A stretch of 64,000 bases of DNA. It comes from Trileptium ribeirensis. Its lineage: Eukaryota; Nematoda; Enoplea; Enoplida; Thoracostomopsidae. The DNA lies in the NCBI GenBank assembly GCA_030248225.1, contig JASANE010019229.1:1-64000 (forward strand). The letters run 5' to 3'. Position 1 is the stretch's first letter; each line of letters starts with the position of its first letter. Shown piece by piece: positions 45,111-60,402 of the stretch. The notes below the pieces were generated by a model. The model did no database searches and was not told the origin of the DNA. It saw only the letters and a list, made by a program, of their open reading frames with translations. The position numbers were made by a program, and so were the translations under genes.

Positions 45111-48100
45111 GTAGGCCTTTCGTTTAAGCTATTGAGCCCGGCAAAGCCGTGGCCCATTCAAAAGTTATAAGCGATCCGAGTCCGACCCGCACAACCGTTG
45201 CTCGGATTGCAGCTCAAATTCCGTAGTTCAGACTGTTTTCGTAAGTCTGTTTTGGTCTTGCTTTTCCACACGTTTTTGGTTAGGCAAGGGAAATATTAAT
45301 TTCCCTAGTGTTGATAAGTAACGTTACTAGTGGAAATATTTTAAATTTCAAGATTATCGAAGTCGCTAAATGCGACATCGAGTCTATCGGGCAGTGGCCC
45401 GATGGACCATTTTTGTGAGGACCGCTGACCCGGTCCTAGAAAATTGACACCTGAGGTCAAGTTCTGCCCCTGTGCAAAATTGCGCCGAGAAATAGTGTCG
45501 AATTGAGGAGTTATTACCAATCAAAGGACTCCCTTGGCCCTAGTCGTCCTGGGCTCACAACTCGGATTGAAAACTTCGAACCAAAGCCGTTTAAGTTAGC
45601 AAATGGAGTAGGATTCAACTAGAAAAATTGGCTACGGTTGTCTTATCAACCGGGGCCTTTTGTTTGCCGCCCTGTTTTGTCGAGCGGAAATTGCTCAATA
45701 TAGTCGTTAAATTTAGTACCAAAAAGAGTGTGTTTTCGAACGTTTCCCAAGTCAAATTAATCCAAGTTTGAGCACCTTCCGAACGGTGCCGATGACCTGC
45801 GAGTCATCCCCGCCTGTCGTACTCATTTTGATCAAAATTTATAGGTACTGCAATATGGTTTTTGGCTTTGCTTGTAGGCTTCAAAGTTGACGCAAATTTG
45901 TATAATGACCTCATATTGTCACTGCCCGGCGATTATTAAACCCACTCAGGACAAATGTTTGAATCACATAATGAGTCAAGCACCTTGCTCGCATGGATCT
46001 TTGGCCCACAAATTTGTATTAGGAAGAGCAAGAAATTCAGTCCCAACTTCATTCTACCGGGACCCACACGCTACTCAAAAGACAAGCCCGCACAATCGTT
46101 CCTTTTTGTTGGTGTAATTAAAGCGTCTGTTTTTGTAATCTCCTGGACCAAAGATCAAGTATAATTAGGGACTCAAGTTCGCAGAGTAATCGCATAGAAA
46201 ATCAATCAGCAATATTTGGAAGCTCCCCTACAAATTGTATAAGGCCACTTTCGACACGTATGTATGTATGCGAGTAGGGAAGAAAACTTTGTATCTCAGC
46301 ACTGTCGCACCCTAGAATTTAGGAGTCGTACCGAGGAATATTTTATAACCTTGTCATGATATCATTGAACCTTGTTGTTTCCATTGTTGTACTACTTTGT
46401 CATAAGTTAACCTCATCGCTACTAACTGCGAATATAAGTAACCGATCATTATGTACCATAGTTTTGTGATTTGCACGAGCAAGATGAAGTCTCGCAAACG
46501 TCCCGTTGCACGCTCATCCCCGTATCCCCGCCTCGTTCCGCCTTTCGCTTACCTGAACCTATCGTTGTATCGGAGTACCCAATCCTGTTAGCGAATGTAG
46601 TACCAAACCACTAGTTATTTCGATGGCGCCTTCATGATGTCGATAACTAACCGTAACATTTACCGGTACTAATTTTAAAGTGACCCATTACTGTATTTCA
46701 TGAGTAAGGTAAGCGCAGCTGTCATAAGATAAGGCTTCACAGTACACGCCGTGTTTTTGACTCAGCTGTGAGTGTTCCGTGAAAAAGGCGATGACTCCGC
46801 GACCCGCCCCAACCGAAGCTCTGCTCATTACGTATTAGCGTGCCATGATTGTGACATAACGCTATTGTATCTGCCCGTACAGTATGTATCTGTCAATGTA
46901 CCCATAAGTTTTGTGCAACTCATCAATAAAAGCTCACTGAAAACCCGCATTGTACAAGTGTTTTGTTGACCCGTAGTAGCGATAGGAATCGAAGGGGTTT
47001 GAAATCCGTCACCCCAAATCGACGACCCACGTTCAGGTTTGACACGCGCATTGAAGAAGCAAACCTTAGCGTGTCTCGCCGCTTACAAATACGTTCGTTT
47101 ATTATTGTTGTTGTATAGGTGCGACTCACATGCCAAAATTGTAAACTCACGCTGAGCACCCAAACTAGGAAATTTAGATACGCGCGGATCCGACGTTAAA
47201 CGTCTAGGGATTTGTCTTACCCTAGTGGGGGCCACTGGCTAAAGTAAAATTAAATAGACTTCTCATTTTACAGAAAGTCAAAAAGGATTTTACACTACCC
47301 GGGTTGGACGTGGATAGGGAATAGTGGTACGGTCTCTTTGGCCTGTGAGCAGGTGACGGAGCCGACCTCCCTGGGGACCTCAAAGGTAGTACCTCGTAGA
47401 CTACGTGCGCAACCCGTCCGGCAGGATCAGAACACATCCTGTGAAGCGCTCCTGCGGCTTGCTAAGCTCCGTCATTTCTTGGGCCTGACTCGCGTGGGAA
47501 AAGACATTCGCGTAATTGAAACCCATCAGGTCCGCCCTTGAAGTCACGATAGCCGGGGTCGTATGGGCATTACGTTAGGGAAGTGCGTAATGCAGCAGCG
47601 TCACGTCGATTTTATTACATATATTTTGCCTCTTCCCGCGTTTTTTACAATTGTTGCTAAAAGTTTGCTTAATTTCCGTAATTTTTACAAAAATTTTGCC
47701 CAATTTTTGCAAGAAATTTCGATATTTTAAAAGTCATGGTCTTGTCCAATAGTGGCACACCCCCGTTGTTAGGCGTCCGAGCTGGCTCTGGGTCTTTGAC
47801 CCCTAGTATCAGAGGCGTAAAAACTCCAGACGGGAGCTGGGACAACAGGCGAAGGGAAAATACTTTTCTGAGTACTGCTTTGCATCAAAAAATATTGCAT
47901 CGCTTGTGTTCGCCGAACGAGATCTACAACTTTATTGACCACCACTTCTGTCAGAATCGGGGTGAAGAGATAGGGACACAACACGGAGATCCAAATGGAC
48001 CCATTTTAATGCTTTATTATATCATATATTAATAATATATTATTGAAATAAATTAGTAAGTAGTATATATGGTTTTTACAGTTGATAAAAACGACGAGAT

Positions 48101-51100
48101 GATTGACTTGTAGATGAGCCGGTGTACACTTTTTGGAAGGTACTGCATCCCTTGAAGCACCCCGCCAGAACCATGCATGATTATGAGTTATAATCTTATG
48201 TTATATGTTGTTGCATGTGATATAAAGAGGTTTTCGATGATGCTGAATCGAAAATGATTCATTTGAATGTATCTACGACCGATGCGGTCTTTTTGGTGTT
48301 GTGGACTGGACTCGGAGAGTAGCCACGAACTACCGGTTCGACGGGCTTCCCAAGAAGACACATAGCGCTGTAGCTCAAACGAAGAAATTGAAATAGGTTT
48401 TTTGGTCCTAGTTACAAAGTAGGTAGCTTTGCGTGAATGCTATTATTAATCGATAGGTCTTGAAGATGAAGCCGAACGGTGTGACTGGATCCGTTCACCG
48501 GTTCCTGAAATATAGGGAAACCGTCTATTTCAAAAATTCTTCCTTAAATTACACTTTTTCTTCTTTCCATTCACTACTAGCGTGTTAACGTTATTTCCTG
48601 ATGTTAAATTTGGTACCAATCGATGCATCTCAGGTATTTTTGATGCGAAACTTCGCAGTTTTTCGATATTCAAAGGCTGAACCGAGTTATGGTTAAAAAA
48701 GCCGGTCAAATTTGGCTCATTTTGGCAAAAAGTCGGGACTTAGAATTTTTTCAAGTTGTCCCATTTTTTGTTTTTTCAATTATTATTTACTTGAACTAAA
48801 GTATTCTCTGCCAAGCAACATTTTTCTTTCCGAATGAGTACAGTGGATCCATACATGCACGACATCCGGGGTGTGGTTGTCGACCTTCAGCCACCCAGCA
48901 AAGATCAGCCACTCGGTTGGGGAGGGAGTGCAGAACGTTCGGCGCCGCGAGTGGGTTCAGGGGCTGCAGCGCCTCCAGAGGGGGGTCGGTTGACCTGGCA
49001 GGGGCAGTCGGCACTTCGTGCCGAGGGGATCAGACATCTCGGGGGTTCATCCCTGTAGCAACAAGACTCACACAAAGTTCGAATAACGAATACCACGGAC
49101 GGGTGTCTGGAGACACGCAGCGGAGCGGGATGTGGCAACGACGCTCAAGGAGATGTGCGGATCGATTGTTGTTGATAATACACGACCACCCGTGTAATGT
49201 CAATATTGAGATACCTCAAATAGTAATATCTCCAACACAGTGGTAATTATCACTCATGAAAGGTAGAACAGCACTGGGTTCTATATGAGTGGGTGACGAT
49301 GAGGTCGTATTAGCTGGCAGATCAGCACATGTGATGAAGCAATAGTCGTTGGTGGATGAGCTGGTGATGATGAGCAGACGCAATGTGCAATACTATAAGC
49401 ATTAATTAAAGATGCCTGAATCAGAAAATTCGTATAGTGACCGAATGAGGATCGATATATCCTCAACGGTCACTCACCGCCGTTTACATGTACTACAGTC
49501 CGAGTGCTGAAGCAACCGTTTGTCGTCACCTGGCTTCGCCTGGAATAAGTATAAGACAAACGCCCAAAAAACTGCAACGCTGTAGCATAGCTGATTAAAC
49601 ACGCGGATTATTAACATTCGCGAGTATTATTCGCGACAATCCATTTCTCTATGAGCACGTATGACAGGATCATATTTTTAAAAAAATCTTATTATGAAAT
49701 TGAAAATGACGAACAACTCTCGAACTGAATATGGCCCATCGCGCTTTTAGCACTTTCCCCCAATTTTGGTCATTTTTCACGATTTGTAGATTTTGAACGA
49801 ATATATCTCGCAAACCAGGAAAAATTCAGAAATCGGATACTCGAAGTTTTTTAGTATTTGCCTGATGACTACTGTCACAAGAAAATTTGACTCTAATATT
49901 TTGTTAGTTGTGGATGTTTGAGCTATATTTTTAATAAATTACTTATCTCTAACGTCCGGTTGGGCTCGAAGGCTGGCTGGCACCCTCTGGAGATTCTTGT
50001 CCTTTTATTTATAGAACTAAATTTTCTTTAATATAAATAACACATAGCTACCCAAGATGTCACCTATAAACCAATAGTCTTGATTAAAAGTACTGTTTAC
50101 GGTAATATTTTTATATGTTCGCCAATGGCTAACCTTATTTTCTTAACATCGGCTGAAGTGGTCCGTCGTATTCTAGTTGAAATAACGACCGGTAGCTTGT
50201 CTTATCGCCGATGGTGAACTCTAAGTGTTGAATATGTAATTTAGCGAGGCGTACACAGCTATAATGAGCCATCAACTCTCAGAATCATCCGAATATCAGC
50301 CATCTTGCTTGAATACTTAAACTACTCACAATGTGCAACTACATAAAGGCGAAATTGTTCAACAAAAAGAGATGAAAAACACTCTTATACATTCTGGTTG
50401 CTGAGATATTGTTGTTTTCATGCATATTGGATACCATGAACCCATTCAAAATTTTATTTTAACCAAACACTGGAGAGTAAACAATGAAAATAGCAGTACG
50501 GCATATGTTATATAGAGCACAGTAGCTCAACAGAATCCATATAACTCGACCGGTTGCGGAGATATTGCTGTTTTCTTATAGTTTGGATCCCAGTGGCCCA
50601 CTCATAAACCAGTTTTGACCCGACCCTGCACCGTAAATAATGAAAGTATGTAGCAGCTTTAGCATAAACACGTATATAGGGGAATAATTGTTCAACATAA
50701 TGAGACCAAAGCCACTTCGGCCTGCTTTTTGAGAGGGAAGACGTTGCAATTACGCTTCGGGTCAAAGTAAAGGGTACAAATAGAAATTTCAAGCTTTCAA
50801 ATGAGCTATCGCGTGAATAGATCCGCCAAGAGAAAGCTGACTTGTGTATCATTGAAACCCAATAACAGACAATGCGTAATTCCAACACTCTCCGGCTAGA
50901 TAGAATTCTTCTCTTCGATCGTTTCACTCACTACATTCAAAATTCAAAAATGTTTCAAGTTATTTTCCCTTACATCGAGGAGAAGCGGTGAAAAGGTGGG
51001 TTGTCTACATCTGATTATGTTCAGTGTGATTGACGCTGTTTGTTCAGTGATGTTAGCGAAAGATATTTTCTTTGTTGTGTCAGACCGCTAAAATCCTCAG

Positions 51101-51865
51101 GCATGCTATGTCGATGAACAAATTTAATATGGCGGGGGCGCCAGTTTTGCCAGGGGGTGCACTGCGCCCCGCCCCTGGCTTGAAGTGGGAGGTCGAAATC
51201 ATTTTCCAAAATTTAATATTTTCTAGAAAAATAAACCAATAAAATTGTTAATAAACGGCACCCGAAGCAATACAAAAAAGTCTTTATTGAGCATAAAAAT
51301 TTTTTTTACCAATTTCTATGCTGAAATTAATCAAATTTTTAACTTCGAAAAGGAATTTTTTAGAAAATTTTGTCAATTTTCACTGTAAGCATCAAATTCT
51401 GCATGTTTAAATACCCTGATGTAAACTCCTCGTACTAATCCATGAACCATAAATTTGCTTCGGTCGTCTCCCATTTTGTTATATGTTTATCTCTTGTGAA
51501 CGCCGGATATAGTTTGCGGGATAGTGATTGTACATTATTGAACTATGTGTAAAACTAACTTTACCATTTTTGAAAATAACTGTTTTAGTGTTTTATGAAC
51601 CTTCCTCAAAAAAATCTTAGGCGAATGTTGTTATTTGCGAGTTGATTTTGCTATAACTAAAGTCGGTTATGAACAGAGCGAGTCGGGCGTTGCGAGACCT
51701 TTATGATTAAGGTGTTGATAGATCTTACCGCACTGGCATCATATAATGTTTTATTATTTGTCGTTGGTATTGTAAATGTTTATTATTGTTCGTATGTAAC
51801 AAAATTTTGTATTGTAAGCACAACAAAATGTACAACAGTTTCTAAATACCTTGAACCAACGCGTC
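45111..51865. other. Long stretch without a supportable gene
   Basis: Frames are short and unrecognised. A GC-rich island at about 48830-49140 carries overlapping open frames on both strands (up to 109 codons) with Gly/Arg/Ala-rich composition typical of GC-rich noncoding DNA. A hAT-like terminus (read inverted, CAGGGGCGGGGCGCAGTGC) sits at about 51157-51175, but its partner was not found. Confidence 0.45.
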
Positions 51866-52510
51866 AGCATGTTTGGTCTCAAGATTAATGTGAAAAAGAC
51901 GAAACTTGTCATCCTCGAACATAACGTTATCTTTAAATTGCGAAAACCTCGAACTTGACTTAAGCCATTCAGCGTTCGAACGTTTGATCAAACGTCCCGC
52001 TTTGATAGACATCATCATTCTGTGTCCGGCCAGCTTCGTTTATCCATGATCATTTTTTCATCTAGCTGTGTTTGTGCTAATCTGATGTAGCCCGTCGGGG
52101 AGGTTGTACAACACCTCACTTCAATCGGCTTATTATGTCATTTTTCACTAGAAAGGATATCTCAATCACAACAAAACTCAGTGTTTACAACAGCGTTATC
52201 ATGCCAGCTTTACTTTATGGAGCCGAGGCAAGAACTCCTACAAAAACTTGCCGTGTTTTAAATCGACTGTTGCACAAAAATAAAAGCTGTAACCTATTGT
52301 ATCATCTCATATAAACGTATAAGTACGAACAAGGTGTTGCAACGAGCCACTGGTTGGCCACTGCTACGTCAAACAAAGCTAGGATTGTTTAGTAACATCG
52401 CGTGAATGCTGGATGCACGCATTCGTAAACGTATCCTTACGCTTCTGTACGTAACTAACGTATTAGCCACGGTTATTACGGATCAAACAGCTTGAGAACG
52501 GTCTGAAAGT
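51866..52510 (+). pseudogene. RTE-like LINE reverse transcriptase remnant
   Basis: GLKINVKKTKLVIL (about 51868-51912) is the conserved motif after the catalytic DD of RTE-like reverse transcriptases ('gL.iN..KT..m'). About 280 bp on, KLSVYNSVIMPALLYGAEA is the thumb-side 'y...v...LLYG.E' block, followed by RLLHK. The catalytic DD itself, the endonuclease and the C-terminus are lost to stops and shifts. It probably belongs to the same broad lineage as the C-terminal fragment at 25.2 kb. Confidence 0.75.
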
Positions 52511-55500
52511 AGGACGCGTGATTACAATAAGCAGACAGAACCACATTACTGTCTCTCAACACCATGGCATCTAATCGTCAACAACGTAGAGTGTTTGTGA
52601 CAAATGTGCCTGTGGCATGCCACAGACGTTCATGTTTGCGGCGATAAGTACATGCAGGTAAGTTCAAGCAAAACTGAACTGAACATTTCATTAAGCACTC
52701 CACTCATTCATTATAATGAATAAAGGGAACACGATGCATCATGAGATCGAATAGTAATTCTTGTGATATTTTCTGATTTCCTAACTAATTTTAGCCTCAA
52801 AATTATTTCAGATAATGCCCGATCATATATTGCCGCCGTCCTTTTTTGCCATTACGCCGTTCTTAGACGATTCAAAGAAACAGAGTAGTTTGATAACAAT
52901 GTACGCACGTAAATAAATGTTTTAACAACAATAATAAATTATTGCTTAGTTGAACAATGTTGTGTTCTAGAATGAGCTGTAAAGTTTTTTGGCGCTGAAC
53001 TTAGACGCCCGATCATGAATACTGTGTAATAATTGAATACGAAATATGTGCGCTGATCTAAATGGAGCAGATATTATATCTTGTAAATGAAAGGTTGCAC
53101 AGAATCCATTATATCAATAACAACAGATTGTTTATGTCCTGGACGGCGAGGGTCTATGGGTTAACTAATGGGAACGGTCGATTTTTGCTTTCGAAATTTC
53201 TAGAACGTTGACTCTACTATTGCATGGAAAGCGTTTATTTAAGGACGGTGCATGGTTTTAACATCAGTAATAACTGAAACGGAGCTAGCGGAGTTTCTAC
53301 TGCAAGTGCTAGCCGCGGGAAAATCGTAAAAATTTGTTTTTTTATTTGTCGGTGTAACTCATAGCACACCCTCGAGTGGATGGATTTCTGGAGTTTTTTT
53401 TGTTCGATAGCACAAGCGATGACGACGTGCACTTTAGTATAACGCGAAGAACTCCGAGCAATCTTCTTTGTAAAATAGCAAAAACTTTGTATTCTAAAGT
53501 CTGCCAACTTTGATTGTCATACCAGCACTAGTGTTTGGTAGCCCGTATCTCGTGGCATAATCTTTGTATCGAAAAAAGAAGACCGTCGTTACAATCATCA
53601 TCAACTTATCGAAATCTAGAACTTTGATTATTGTGGGACCAATACTTGGGCCGCTTTGGTTTTGAATATGGTTTGTCGACCCTTTTCCAGAAGTATCGAT
53701 TTTTCAAGTTTCGGCATGTTGCTAGTTTTTACCGTACATTGGACGTCTGTTAGGTTATCCAACAAACTACATACGATGGGGTTGTTTTTTTTGTCTTTGG
53801 TCCAGCATAACTGTATCTTACGTTTTCATAGGTTTCCGAGGTGTTCGGTCAACCTACCGATTTACAGCATGTAGTCTTGTATACGGACCAACTTGTTATG
53901 CTATTTAAGCGGATTTCGAGGGTTTATAGTCGAACCCGATCTTCCGTATACAAATTTTTGGTTTTAGTTCATTGGTTTGTTGTATTTGATAAGCTGATCT
54001 TCCGTAATCTTATTCTGATAAGCTGATGCAGTACACACTAATATGTCCCTTATCTCATACATTTAAACTGCTTGCACTTAAGGTGCGCTCACACGTTCAA
54101 ATATTATACTCGAAATTTAATGAAATTTTGCTCAAACTTTGACTCTAATTTCTATGAAAAATATAATGAATTGCGAAGCTTCATAATTTGAACTCAGAAA
54201 TGTTCAGGTAATCCATCACAGTTGATGACTGACTTACAAACATCGTTGGAAACTGAACGGTGTTCACACGTTTAAATTTACCAAAAATTCAAAAAAAGGT
54301 TTTTTCAAATTTTGACCAAAATCCGAGCACAGATTTTGAGCTAAAAGTCTGATTGTGTGCCAGATTACACTAACAGCCCCCATGCTCGGTCCGTTTCACT
54401 TGAGTCGTGCCTTTTGTTTTCACTTGAAAGATTCTTTTAGTAATAATAATAACAATTTTCTACAGCTCAATCGGTGACGGTATGACTATCTGCAAAGAAA
54501 ACAAAATTTCTTTTCCGTATTGAATAAAGTCTGAAATTATTGTTTAAACAGTTGGATCTGTGTGAAAATTGACTTTGTCTACTGTGTAGCACTGCGCATG
54601 AAAAGGACGGTGATAAAATTTGGAATGTCGGTGATGATTACCTCACAATTTGTATATTGCTAGATTAGAATGAAACGACCATACACGTATATTGGTATAA
54701 GGATTTGATAAATAAAGAGATGAAGTATGTTTTTCCAGAGATGTACGTTCAAATTTAAGCTACTTAAGTTAAGGATTTTTACTATGAGAACCATTTCTAT
54801 TGTCACAGAATTAAAACCCTTAGTCTACCGGTTTTACATGTTAGCAATTCACTGTAGTAATACTATGGCGGTTGTACCGTTGTTCAGCAAATATGTAATA
54901 ATTACATCGTATGTACTTTGAGACTTTATTTTGTTGGTTTATCAAATATTAGCTGTACAATCAAGGCATGCAGAATACCATAATAGGTCCCGTTGATACA
55001 TTATTGTTCCGGTTTTTTCGACGATTATGGAAGAGTAATTGAATAATAATAAATTGTCCTTTAATCTATGCTTGGATTGAGCTTCAAACGATGATTGAAT
55101 TTTTACAAATATGAGTATGTGAGATATCGTTTTGAGAATTGAAAAAAAAGTCAGTTAAATTTTTCAGCTCGGAGGTTTTATAAGAAGTTTTATGTTTTGG
55201 TTATGGTTTTATGTTTCAATTAAAAACGCGTCAGCTGTCGGTGTTAAATATTTTTGTTATGAAAACAGTTGCGCAGCGAGCGAAGCGAGCATTCATTTAT
55301 TTGTATGCGCATAGATAAATTTTACCGTGTCCTTACGTCCGGATAGTATTTTCGAAATATGTCAGGAACTAAAGAACGACACTCTCATGTAGTTTTTTGC
55401 CTATGATATCTTATAGTCCGGCCCATCAAGCCACATAGGTTTAACCCACATATGGTATATACCCTTCAAAAATGGGTACTCTCAACTTCTGTGACTGAAA

Positions 55501-56701
55501 CAAATGTGTTTTTGGTTATATCTCAAGAATAATGTCTCACATCTGTTCTGTTATATCAAAAACTGTTGCATTATGTTTGTATGGATAAAATTTACAAATT
55601 TATACACCAACAGTTTTTGTTAGAATCGCAGATAAGGAGATAGTGGCACACAATTAGGTCCCAAATGAAGCCATATTAAAATTGTAACCGTTTATATGTC
55701 ATATTTGGCTTATATGACGACTATAAAAATTTTTGGAGTCGCTGAAAACAATGGAGTGATCCAGTTAAACGTATCTAGATGACTGGTATAGCCTTTTTGG
55801 GATTTGTTGCATTTGTGGTTGTAAAGATTTTCGAGGGTGTTGATAACAATGAGATGTTTCACTTAAATATATCGGTGACCAATATAATCCTTTTTGGCGT
55901 GAAATTGCATGCCTGGGACCGAACTCGAACGCGTCTCTGACTATAAACGTCGCTCGTTGCGCAATCGTGGGTTAACCCACCTTGTAGTTGTAACAATAAT
56001 TCTTGGGCAGCCAAATGGTTCAAAATACGTAGACATTTCCGCCAACATAATGTAATTCCTGACACTTTGTGTAGTTTCACTTACACGCTTCGTCATAATG
56101 CGTTAGATAGATGGGCTGGCCAAAATTACCGTTTTTGATTCAGGCCCATGAACGATAATGATTACTACGCATAACGAGGATTTCACTTGTACGGTTTAGC
56201 TTTTCGAAGATCAAAATTTTCGTCTTGGTTCTGTAGTAATCTGAGCTGCAACACGGTAGAAACGGAACCGATTGTCGACGTTATGTGAATTTGACAATTG
56301 TCTGGGTTTACATATTCCGTTACTAATCTAAACTATCGCCTGTGTCGAAAATTTAAGTTGTATTATAACTGATGTGTCTTTTCAGATTTTCAATATGGAA
56401 TACTATGGTTGGCGCTAGCTTGTTGTCTTTGCCGTGGGCTTTAGGAGAAGTACGCTTTGGTGACTATTAAATTGGTAACACTTATCACTTTAATAGATTT
56501 TTTCATGCAGCAACTCTTTTATTGCGAAAAACCTTCTTTTAGTGTAGAATTTTTCGAAAATATATTTTCACTTTGAATCAGGATTTTGTCAAAATTATAG
56601 CGGTGCGAATTCATTTTTAATTTCACTGTGCCTTTTTAGCGTAGACGCTAACAAGCATACGTCCTTCAATTAAATTTTCGGTTACAAACCATTTAATATA
56701 G
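52511..56701. other. No gene seen
   Basis: AT-rich sequence with frames of at most 90 codons. TCACACGTTCAAAT (54089) and TCACACGTTTAAAT (54265) recur within 180 bp. Nothing else stands out. Confidence 0.45.
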
Positions 56702-57049
56702 GTATAGGTCCGTTTTAACACCCTGTCATAACGATTTGTCTATGAAAAAGACACTTGTTTTATGCTAGTACAGACTTGAGACTAAAATTTAGAATCTGAA
56801 TTTGTATTTTCAACTTTTAATTAGACTTCATTGCTTTGAATTCTTTTAATTTTCTTGTTCATTGAGTTTCTACCAAACTTCGCACGCTGTCACAACGAAT
56901 TGTCCATGAAAAAGATGTTTTATACTAATACAGATTTGAGACTAAAATTTAGCATCTAAATTTACATTTTCATCTTTTAAATAGACTTAATTGCTTTGAA
57001 ATATTTTAAATCGGGTTTCTACTGAATTTCGCCTAAAGCGGACCTGTGC
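56702..57049. repeat. MITE-like element with internal tandem duplication
   Basis: Ends are inverted copies of AGGTCCG(T/C)TTTA (56706-56717, 57034-57045). Between them, a unit of about 165 bp occurs twice (GTCATAACGATTTGTC at 56727 and GTCACAACGAATTGTC at 56888; GACTTGAGACTAAAATTTAG and GATTTGAGACTAAAATTTAG). Length about 348 bp, noncoding. Target duplication not resolved. Confidence 0.65.
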
Positions 57050-57859
57050 ATGAATAAATTTTGGTGTTTGTTATTATGGAACTTTTTACAAATGCACCAT
57101 ATTTTATACAAAAAACAAACCTTGTTTTCATTGTATGTCGTAAAACAGAAACCTTGACTGACTGTAACCTATTAAAATTTGATATTCGCGTTCGATAAAT
57201 TCAATATTTTGTTCGAAATATTGGAGAGATAATTTGAAATATGTTCGAGTGTTGTTCGATAATAAATAAATTTTGCTCGATTTCTGTTCGAGGTTCGTTC
57301 GTTCGAAACGTCTCTGGCGAGTATTCTATACCGTTGATGTGCTGCAGATACTGAAACGAAGATAGACTTTATTTCGTTTTATTTTGAGAATTTCATACAC
57401 TGTGATTTTCTACTTTATAACCGTAACAGTCGCATTTTGCTTCGTGCGCTTGCTGGGGGCAAGCCTAAAATTTGGTTCAAAACCATTGCTTGGCAACAAT
57501 AATTGTTTTGCAACATTTATGTTACATAGCGGATTCTTTGCCTAGTACGCGTCTATGTCCCGTGTGTTAGTACATTATATTTTATAGGCTGGTTTTGTAT
57601 TTGGTCTATTCCTACTGTTCGCAATGGGATTCATTTGCCTATATACAGCTTATCGAATTGTAGAAAGTCCACAATTTATCGGTTAGTGCTTTCCTACTGT
57701 TCATATATTGTTATTGTTAATATTGACCTCTACGGTAAATAATGGTGGTTGTATTTAAGCTTATACTAGTAACTCTATCGAGATTGCAGAACGTAGTGAA
57801 GCATAGGTGCACCTACGCCTTTTGCGTGCACAGCCAATCATCTTTTGATAGCATATCGA
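57050..57859. other. No gene seen
   Basis: At about 57183-57310, TTCGA/TCGAA words recur at high density in a self-complementary stretch, probably a small decayed MITE. Otherwise unremarkable. Confidence 0.4.
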
Positions 57860-57885
57860 GGGTTTAGAGGCAAAACGACGTAAGT
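57860..57885 (+). repeat. Left terminal inverted repeat of the PWWP transposon
   Basis: 26 bp, identical to the complement of 62307-62332, with no mismatch. The similarity stops abruptly at base 27. Confidence 0.93.
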
Positions 57886-60402
57886 AGCAGTTCGACAGTT
57901 TTGAGATATGAATAAAAAATAATTTATACTAACCAAACTTATGGCAAAAATTATGGTAGTATGCTATGTAAAAAGCACAAATAAAAGCAATGTTATGCTT
58001 TTCATTCGACGGGCATTGTTTCACTCGTTGGGTTGCAACGGCGCCAGAAATCACGATATTTTGCTTCTAAAAGCTTGCTCCTGTAAGTGGCTGACTCGCA
58101 TAGGCAAAACAACGAAAGTACATTTTGAGCAAGTTAAATTTAAACTCACATTATGAATTTTGGATAAGCACCGTCACATTTTTGAACTCCACGCCGCTGC
58201 GACTGGGAATATCGTCGGAAATGGTTTAAATATTAGGTAAAACCGTTTGACAATTGTAAATGAAGACGAAACCGTTCCAATAGTGAGCAACCGTGAATGG
58301 CGACAAAAACGTTTGTGTTGTTGAAAGTTGGAGTATATTTCAGAAACAGTTTAGACAGCACTTAACTCAGCGATCATAAAACAGTTTAACTTAGGCGTAC
58401 AGTTATTATACATAGTCTCGGCTCGCGGCCCCGGTAAACGCTTGTTGCGAAACAGTTTATAGATGAAGTTAGCAAATTAATTATCGTCAGGGTCCTCTTC
58501 CGACAAGTCTGGTTCAGGCAGACAATTCCTAATGCCTCCGGAATAAGGAAGGTTAGCGTAATAGTGACGATAAAATGGATCGATAATGTTGTTGGGTGGT
58601 TCGCAGTAGTATAGTAAGTCGGTGTATTTTTCTTTTGATATTGGAATAAGTTCACGATAGGCTGGCTGCAACCTACACCCGCTCATAGTTTTTAAACGCC
58701 GAGTTGATTTCTCCGGAATCAATTCGATTTCATGGAAATCTACATCGCCATAGTTGGGTTTAACGAATACAGTGCACGGTCGTTTTTTTTCGTAGCGAAA
58801 AACTTTTGTCTTCGTCCAGTTAACCGACTGTCCAGACGCAGTCTTGTTTTTTCGACTAATTAAAAACGTTTCGTTGGCAAGAGTCTTAAAATCTTTGATG
58901 TTTGACTGTTTTAAAACTATGGTTTTCTAAGGCGAAGAGTCTTTTTTAACTCTCGCAGTAGCGATTATACGTTCCCAGTCAGAAGGAACCCGTATCAACG
59001 TATGTTCAGAATTTTCGCATGTAGTTACCGAATTGTTGAAGGAATATTCAATTGCCGCATGCATGGAATCAACTTCCATGTACGTGTGGCCGGAATCTAA
59101 AAATTTTTGCTCAATAATATTGAGCGACGGCAAATTGGCTACGGCATATAACAGCGCAGCAGCAACAAAAATGTTTCGATTCTGTCCCGAGCAAGTGTCT
59201 GAAAAAATACAAACTTCACTAACGCTAGCGGCTAAATTTGACAAGTACATCAACAAGCAGCTGGCAATTTCATTGGCACCACGGTTGCCAATTGTTTCGT
59301 TCCACAAAAAACAATATCCTTGCTGTGTTTTACTTTCATATATTGTGAAATTGTAAACATTGAGTTTTCGCCGGTAATAAAAAGTGCTGGCGGCACCGGC
59401 AGGTGCAGAAAGAACTTTCTGCAGATCACACGTAATCATTCGAAACGATGCAGATTCTACTGCGGCCCGAGCAGCATCTGTAGACTTTGCTGCTAACGAA
59501 TCGGTTTCCCGTTGTTTATGAGGATTGTATATTTCGTTGTCGTAAGCCTCAAGTTCAGCACCCGTTAATATTTTTCGACGTACACACAGAGGGCATTGAT
59601 CCTTTTTAGGGATAAAAAACCTAAGTTAAAGTCTCGTCTTAGTATCATGTTATAAATGTTTGCCTTTACCCGTAGATTATCCGGCTCATATGTATCATCG
59701 TTTTGGCAATACTGTTCGTAGAGACGAAACATTTTTGAACGATTCAATCCGGACGGTAAATATTGTTTAGCCGAATCTCGACGGATATAATGTGGTTCCA
59801 TTACAGGAAACGAACGGATATGTTCGCGAACTCGTTCTACAGCTGCTTCCGGAGTCTTATTACTAGGTTCGTGTCGCAACTGGAAAAATTACCCTGAACG
59901 CCTAAGCCTCTCCGACATGTTCGCAGTACCTGGTCACCGACGGCTAGAGTATTACGGAAGAATGATTGGCAAACACGCTTTTCGCAACGATCATCCGGGT
60001 TAATGAGCGTATAGACGTACGACGACGACCTGGGATTTTTGTTACCATCCTTTGGCCTGGCTACTTTTTCAGACTTCATTCTATGCGCGATAAAGTTCAT
60101 TTTACTTTTGACATCTTCCTGCGCCCAGTAATCAGTAAATATTTTGGTGCGAGCATTGTCGTCGAAATGTTCACTACATTTGAGGCGACACTTGCACTCT
60201 GTGAGCAACGGTTGTTTGGCAGGGACGATTTTTCCACTCCGACTAACGTATTCTTTGCCTGCTGATCGTGCTTTGTGAGCAATATTGCGTTTCCACTCAC
60301 CGGGTTGAGCGATTCTGCGACGTTTTCGTGTTAATTGCTGAACATTATCCGTAATATCACCGTTACCATCGTTATCGCCGGCGGAGTCGCTGCTACTCGA
60401 AT

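Noticed and set aside
48834..49246. GC-rich ORFs on both strands
   Set aside because: Overlapping frames on both strands with Gly/Arg/Ala composition and no motif are what GC-rich noncoding DNA gives.
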